Below, piece after piece: positions 6,179 to 8,199 of a DNA stretch of 8,199 bases. How positions within the stretch are numbered: the stretch's first letter is position 1; every line of letters begins with the position of its first letter. The notes beneath the pieces are model-generated. The model had not been told where the DNA came from and did not search any database. It worked only from the letters and a program-made list of their open reading frames with translations. This DNA is from Betaproteobacteria bacterium (GTDB lineage Bacteria; Pseudomonadota; Gammaproteobacteria; Burkholderiales; Burkholderiaceae_E): positions 1 to 8,199 of the forward strand of contig VGHV01000092.1 in assembly GCA_016868095.1 (NCBI GenBank). The letters run 5' to 3'. A program made the translations under genes and the position numbers.

Positions 6179-7381
6179 ATGCCGCAAAAATCCTTCGTCC
6201 TATGGATGTGTCTGGGCCAAATGGGCAATTTATTGCCTCATGTGGTGGTGCCGGCGGTGATGACCGCGCATTTGATTCCGCAATGGGGACTTAGCAATAC
6301 TGAAGCAGGCATCCTCGCTGCAGCCTATGCGGCAGGCTACATGCTTGCGGTGCCTGTTCTAAGCGCGCTTACCGATCGATTTGACGCAAAGCGGATTTTG
6401 TTTTGGGGCTCCCTGGCAAGTGCCTCAGCGACGGTTTCCTTTGGCCTATGGGCCCAAAGCTATCAAGCGGCGCTAATCTGTTGGGGTCTTGCCGGTGTGG
6501 GCTTTGCTGGCGCCTATATGCCAGGATTGAGGGCTTTAACCGATCGGCTCAACCCGGGTGACGCCTCGCGAAGCGTGACTTACTACACCTCGAGCTTTTC
6601 GTTTGGCGTTGGGCTCTCGTTTCTTTTGTCGCAATGGATTGCGGATTCCTTCGGTTGGCGATGGGCATTCTTGCTCACGGGCTTAGGGCCTTTGCTGATG
6701 TTGTTTTGCGCCTGGCGCATGCAGCCAAAGCCGCCTCCGCCACCCAGTGGTGCCTTACTTGATTTTCGGCCTGTGATCCGTAACCGCCCAGCCATGGCCT
6801 TCATTCTTGCCTATGGTGCCCACTGTTTTGAGCTTTACGGTATTCGTACCTGGATTGTTGCATTCTGGACTTTTGTTATCGAACGGCACGCAAGAGGCGA
6901 TGGCTTTGAGGCACTGACTGCATCTTGGGCAACGCCCATGATGATCAGTGTGATTTTTACAGTGTTGGCGATGCCAGCGAGTATTGCGGGCAATGAGTTA
7001 TCGATTCGCCTTGGCAGACATCGAGCCATTCGAGGCATTCAGTTTGCATCGGCAGCAATCGCTTTGCTGATTGGATTGAACACCGATGGTTCGATTTTGT
7101 TGCTGCTTCCGTTGATCTTGATCTACGCGTTGACTGTACCTGCAGACTCGGGTTCACTCACGGCAGGTATGAGTGCAAGTGCAGATCCCCGCTTTCGAGG
7201 CGCAACACTCGCTATGCATTCCACTGTTGGCTTCGGCCTATCAGCGCTTGCGGGCTGGATGCTCGGTTTTTGCTTAGATGGTTTTGGCGGTGCGTCGCAA
7301 GCTCAAGCCTGGCAGGCAGCGTTCTTCTTGCTGGCGTTATCAATTTTGCTTGGACCTCTGGTGCTGCGGTTCGTTCGTTGA
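6179..7381 (+). CDS. Major facilitator superfamily transporter, substrate unknown
   Basis: A 400-residue inner-membrane protein with about twelve hydrophobic segments, the usual MFS size. The signature motif A between helices 2 and 3 is seen in ALTDRFDAKR (63-72; D66, R67, K71 and R72). The halves are split by a cytoplasmic loop at about 180-200 containing five prolines (185-189). It starts with helix 1 almost at once (about 5-28, with QMGNLLPHVVVPAVM), which suits ATG 6179. A GGGGG run lies right against this ATG, too close for a normal Shine-Dalgarno, and ATG 6206 is a possible shorter start. Helix 1 residues such as H21 and P25 do not reveal a substrate to me; small-anion, drug or metabolite transport are all possible. 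Position after the LytTR pair suggests shared expression with it. Confidence 0.88.
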   Translation: MPQKSFVLWMCLGQMGNLLPHVVVPAVMTAHLIPQWGLSNTEAGILAAAYAAGYMLAVPVLSALTDRFDAKRILFWGSLASASATVSFGLWAQSYQAALICWGLAGVGFAGAYMPGLRALTDRLNPGDASRSVTYYTSSFSFGVGLSFLLSQWIADSFGWRWAFLLTGLGPLLMLFCAWRMQPKPPPPPSGALLDFRPVIRNRPAMAFILAYGAHCFELYGIRTWIVAFWTFVIERHARGDGFEALTASWATPMMISVIFTVLAMPASIAGNELSIRLGRHRAIRGIQFASAAIALLIGLNTDGSILLLLPLILIYALTVPADSGSLTAGMSASADPRFRGATLAMHSTVGFGLSALAGWMLGFCLDGFGGASQAQAWQAAFFLLALSILLGPLVLRFVR

Positions 7382-7443
7382 CCGCTTTGCATCCTGAGGC
7401 GATGGCTGCTCATTACCAGCGTGGCGCTTTAGCTTGACGTGAT

Positions 7444-7465
7444 AACCTGCGCCCGACGGCAGGTT
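7444..7465 (+). other. Stem-loop in the leader between the MFS gene and the coiled-coil gene
   Basis: AACCTGC (7444-7450) and GCAGGTT (7459-7465) form a perfect 7-base stem around an 8-base loop. It lies 63 bases past the MFS stop and 15 bases before ATG 7481. Only TTCAG follows, so it lacks the U-run of a strong intrinsic terminator. It may be a weak terminator, an RNA-processing site or chance. If the coiled-coil gene actually began at GTG 7439, this would be coding. Confidence 0.35.
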
Positions 7466-7480
7466 TCAGATCGATTACCC

Positions 7481-7969
7481 ATGGCACCCCTAAAGCAATC
7501 AGCAATGCAAGTTATAAATCCTGACCTTGAGCGTGCGCAGGCCGAAGCCCGCCATCTGCAGCAATCCGTCATTCATATGCGTGAGCGATTAGAGGCGGAC
7601 CGAATACTTGCGCAACAAGCGAGCGATCGTATGCGGGCCGAGCACACGCAAGAAATCAGGCAAATGGGCTTAACGATTGCGGAGATGAGGGCGCAGTTGG
7701 AAAAGGCAGCTGTTGATAAAGAACGCGCGGTTTCCCAGACGACAAACGCCTTCGGAGCACAGATCGCCGATTTGCAACGAACGATTCAAACCCTTCGTCA
7801 ACACATGGAAGAACAGGTGGCTCGGAAGGATGCCGCAGTTGATCGCGCCACTCAGGAGCTTGCCAGTGAAAATCGGCAGCTTCGCGAAGCGGTCCAAGTC
7901 ATGCGAGAACAGCTCGAAGCCTTAGATCAGCGCCTGCGCTCGAAGGTATGCCTCGGAGAGCAGGCATGA
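7481..7969 (+). CDS. Small all-helical coiled-coil protein with a 36-residue internal period
   Basis: I do not recognise a named family. The 162 residues have no signal peptide or membrane segment, are rich in Q, E, A, R and L, contain no proline after the first 15 residues, and should be almost entirely alpha-helical, so a soluble cytoplasmic coiled coil is likely. Four related 17-residue blocks occur at residues 22-38, 58-74, 94-110 and 130-146, exactly 36 apart, separated by 19-residue links. Each block has hydrophobic residues at positions 5, 9, 12 and 16, an invariant Arg at 13 and Glu at 17. The start is uncertain: GTG 7439, ATG 7481 and ATG 7505 are all in frame and none has a good Shine-Dalgarno. 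Its stop overlaps the start of the GAF gene, so the two are probably made together and may interact. It could be an adaptor or oligomerisation partner. Confidence 0.75.
   Translation: MAPLKQSAMQVINPDLERAQAEARHLQQSVIHMRERLEADRILAQQASDRMRAEHTQEIRQMGLTIAEMRAQLEKAAVDKERAVSQTTNAFGAQIADLQRTIQTLRQHMEEQVARKDAAVDRATQELASENRQLREAVQVMREQLEALDQRLRSKVCLGEQA
7544..7918 (+). repeat. Four diverged 51-base blocks on a 108-base period (36-residue protein repeat)
   Basis: Blocks start at 7544, 7652, 7760 and 7868, each 108 bases after the last with no insertion or deletion. At protein level the shared pattern is E-x-x-x-L-x-x-x-I/V-x-x-M-R-x-x-L-E. DNA identity between blocks is low, so the duplication is old and kept by selection on the protein. 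Thirty-six residues equals ten turns of an ordinary alpha-helix. Confidence 0.8.
7955..7960 (+). promoter_or_regulatory. Shine-Dalgarno GGAGAG for the GAF gene, inside the upstream coding region
   Basis: GGAGAG sits 5 bases before ATG 7966, within the last codons of the coiled-coil gene. It fixes the GAF gene start and is one of the best ribosome sites in the window, so the GAF protein may be made in at least equal amount to its neighbour. Confidence 0.8.
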
Positions 7970-8199
7970 AGGGTAGCCAGGATGTTAAGGCGACGGTAGG
8001 TAAGGGGGCGCAGATAGAAAAGCCAAGCAAAGTACCGCGCACCGTGCGGGCTAGGTTCGATTCGAAGCTGACCTTGCTTGAGCAGCGGCTAGAAGAAGCC
8101 GAACTCTTGCTCGACGTATCAAGGCGGATGGCGGGCTATGATGAACTCGACGACGTGTTGCGTGCTTTAGTTGAGATGAGCACCGAGGCCATAGGTACA
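7966..8199 (+). CDS. GAF-domain signalling protein (N-terminal part; cut by window edge)
   Basis: The first 78 codons of a gene that stays open to the right edge. A basic, probably flexible leader (1-30, rich in K, R, T) is followed by a long helix (about 32-55, LTLLEQRLEEAELLLDVSR) and then the start of a GAF domain, with the typical first helix pattern LLLDVSRRMAGYDELDDVL and ALVEMSTEAIG (56-77). GAF domains bind small ligands or serve as dimerisation platforms. In Betaproteobacteria similar N-termini precede adenylate/guanylate cyclase, GGDEF, HD-GYP or histidine kinase outputs, and which one applies here cannot be seen. ATG 7966 overlaps the previous stop by 4 bases (ATGA) and has a strong Shine-Dalgarno. 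No signal peptide or membrane helix is visible, so it is probably cytoplasmic. Confidence 0.75.
   Translation, partial: MKGSQDVKATVGKGAQIEKPSKVPRTVRARFDSKLTLLEQRLEEAELLLDVSRRMAGYDELDDVLRALVEMSTEAIGT

Noticed and set aside
6172..6300. Short frame from ATG 6172, 7 bases before the transporter start
   Set aside because: It encodes about 40 residues in a different frame wholly within the MFS gene, with no ribosome site and no recognisable features.

Overview
The window looks like ordinary chromosome from a Gram-negative proteobacterium with roughly balanced base composition (about 50 % GC by eye). A betaproteobacterium, probably Burkholderiales, is the best guess. The reasons are the PanC variant with FVNRLQF and FGKKDYQQL, the trkA-trkH pair, and an AlgZ/AlgR-type (LytS/LytTR) two-component pair. 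The assignment is inference from remembered family sequences, not from a search. I see no rRNA, tRNA, CRISPR array, insertion sequence or phage gene. Coding density is high, and the longest gene-free stretch is about 170 bases.

Left part, minus strand (1-2764): a glutathione S-transferase-like gene, then trkA, then trkH, which runs off the left edge. trkA and trkH overlap by 4 bases (ATGA), so potassium uptake is a translationally coupled unit: TrkH is the membrane channel and TrkA the cytoplasmic NAD-binding gate. trkA starts with TTG.

A 71-base divergent promoter region (2765-2835), holding three GTTTAT copies, separates this from the plus-strand genes. panC (pantothenate synthetase, pantothenate/CoA synthesis) comes first. 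A 171-base gap then leads to a signalling and transport unit: a LytS-family sensor histidine kinase, a LytTR response regulator and an MFS transporter only 17 bases further on. The simplest reading is that the kinase senses something at the envelope, phosphorylates the regulator at D67, and the regulator controls target genes that may include the adjacent transporter. The kinase is odd in carrying five tandem pentapeptides of the (A/T)PQxK type and a predicted hairpin-plus-helix segment between its two membrane helices.

Right end (7481-8199): a small, wholly helical protein built on an exact 36-residue period, overlapping by ATGA with the start of a GAF-domain signalling protein cut by the right edge. 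The coupling suggests the coiled-coil protein is a partner of the GAF protein.

Most of the window is well-known biology. The less explained parts are the 36-residue repeat protein with its GAF partner, and the extracytoplasmic region of the kinase. I see no clear evidence of a wholly new system.
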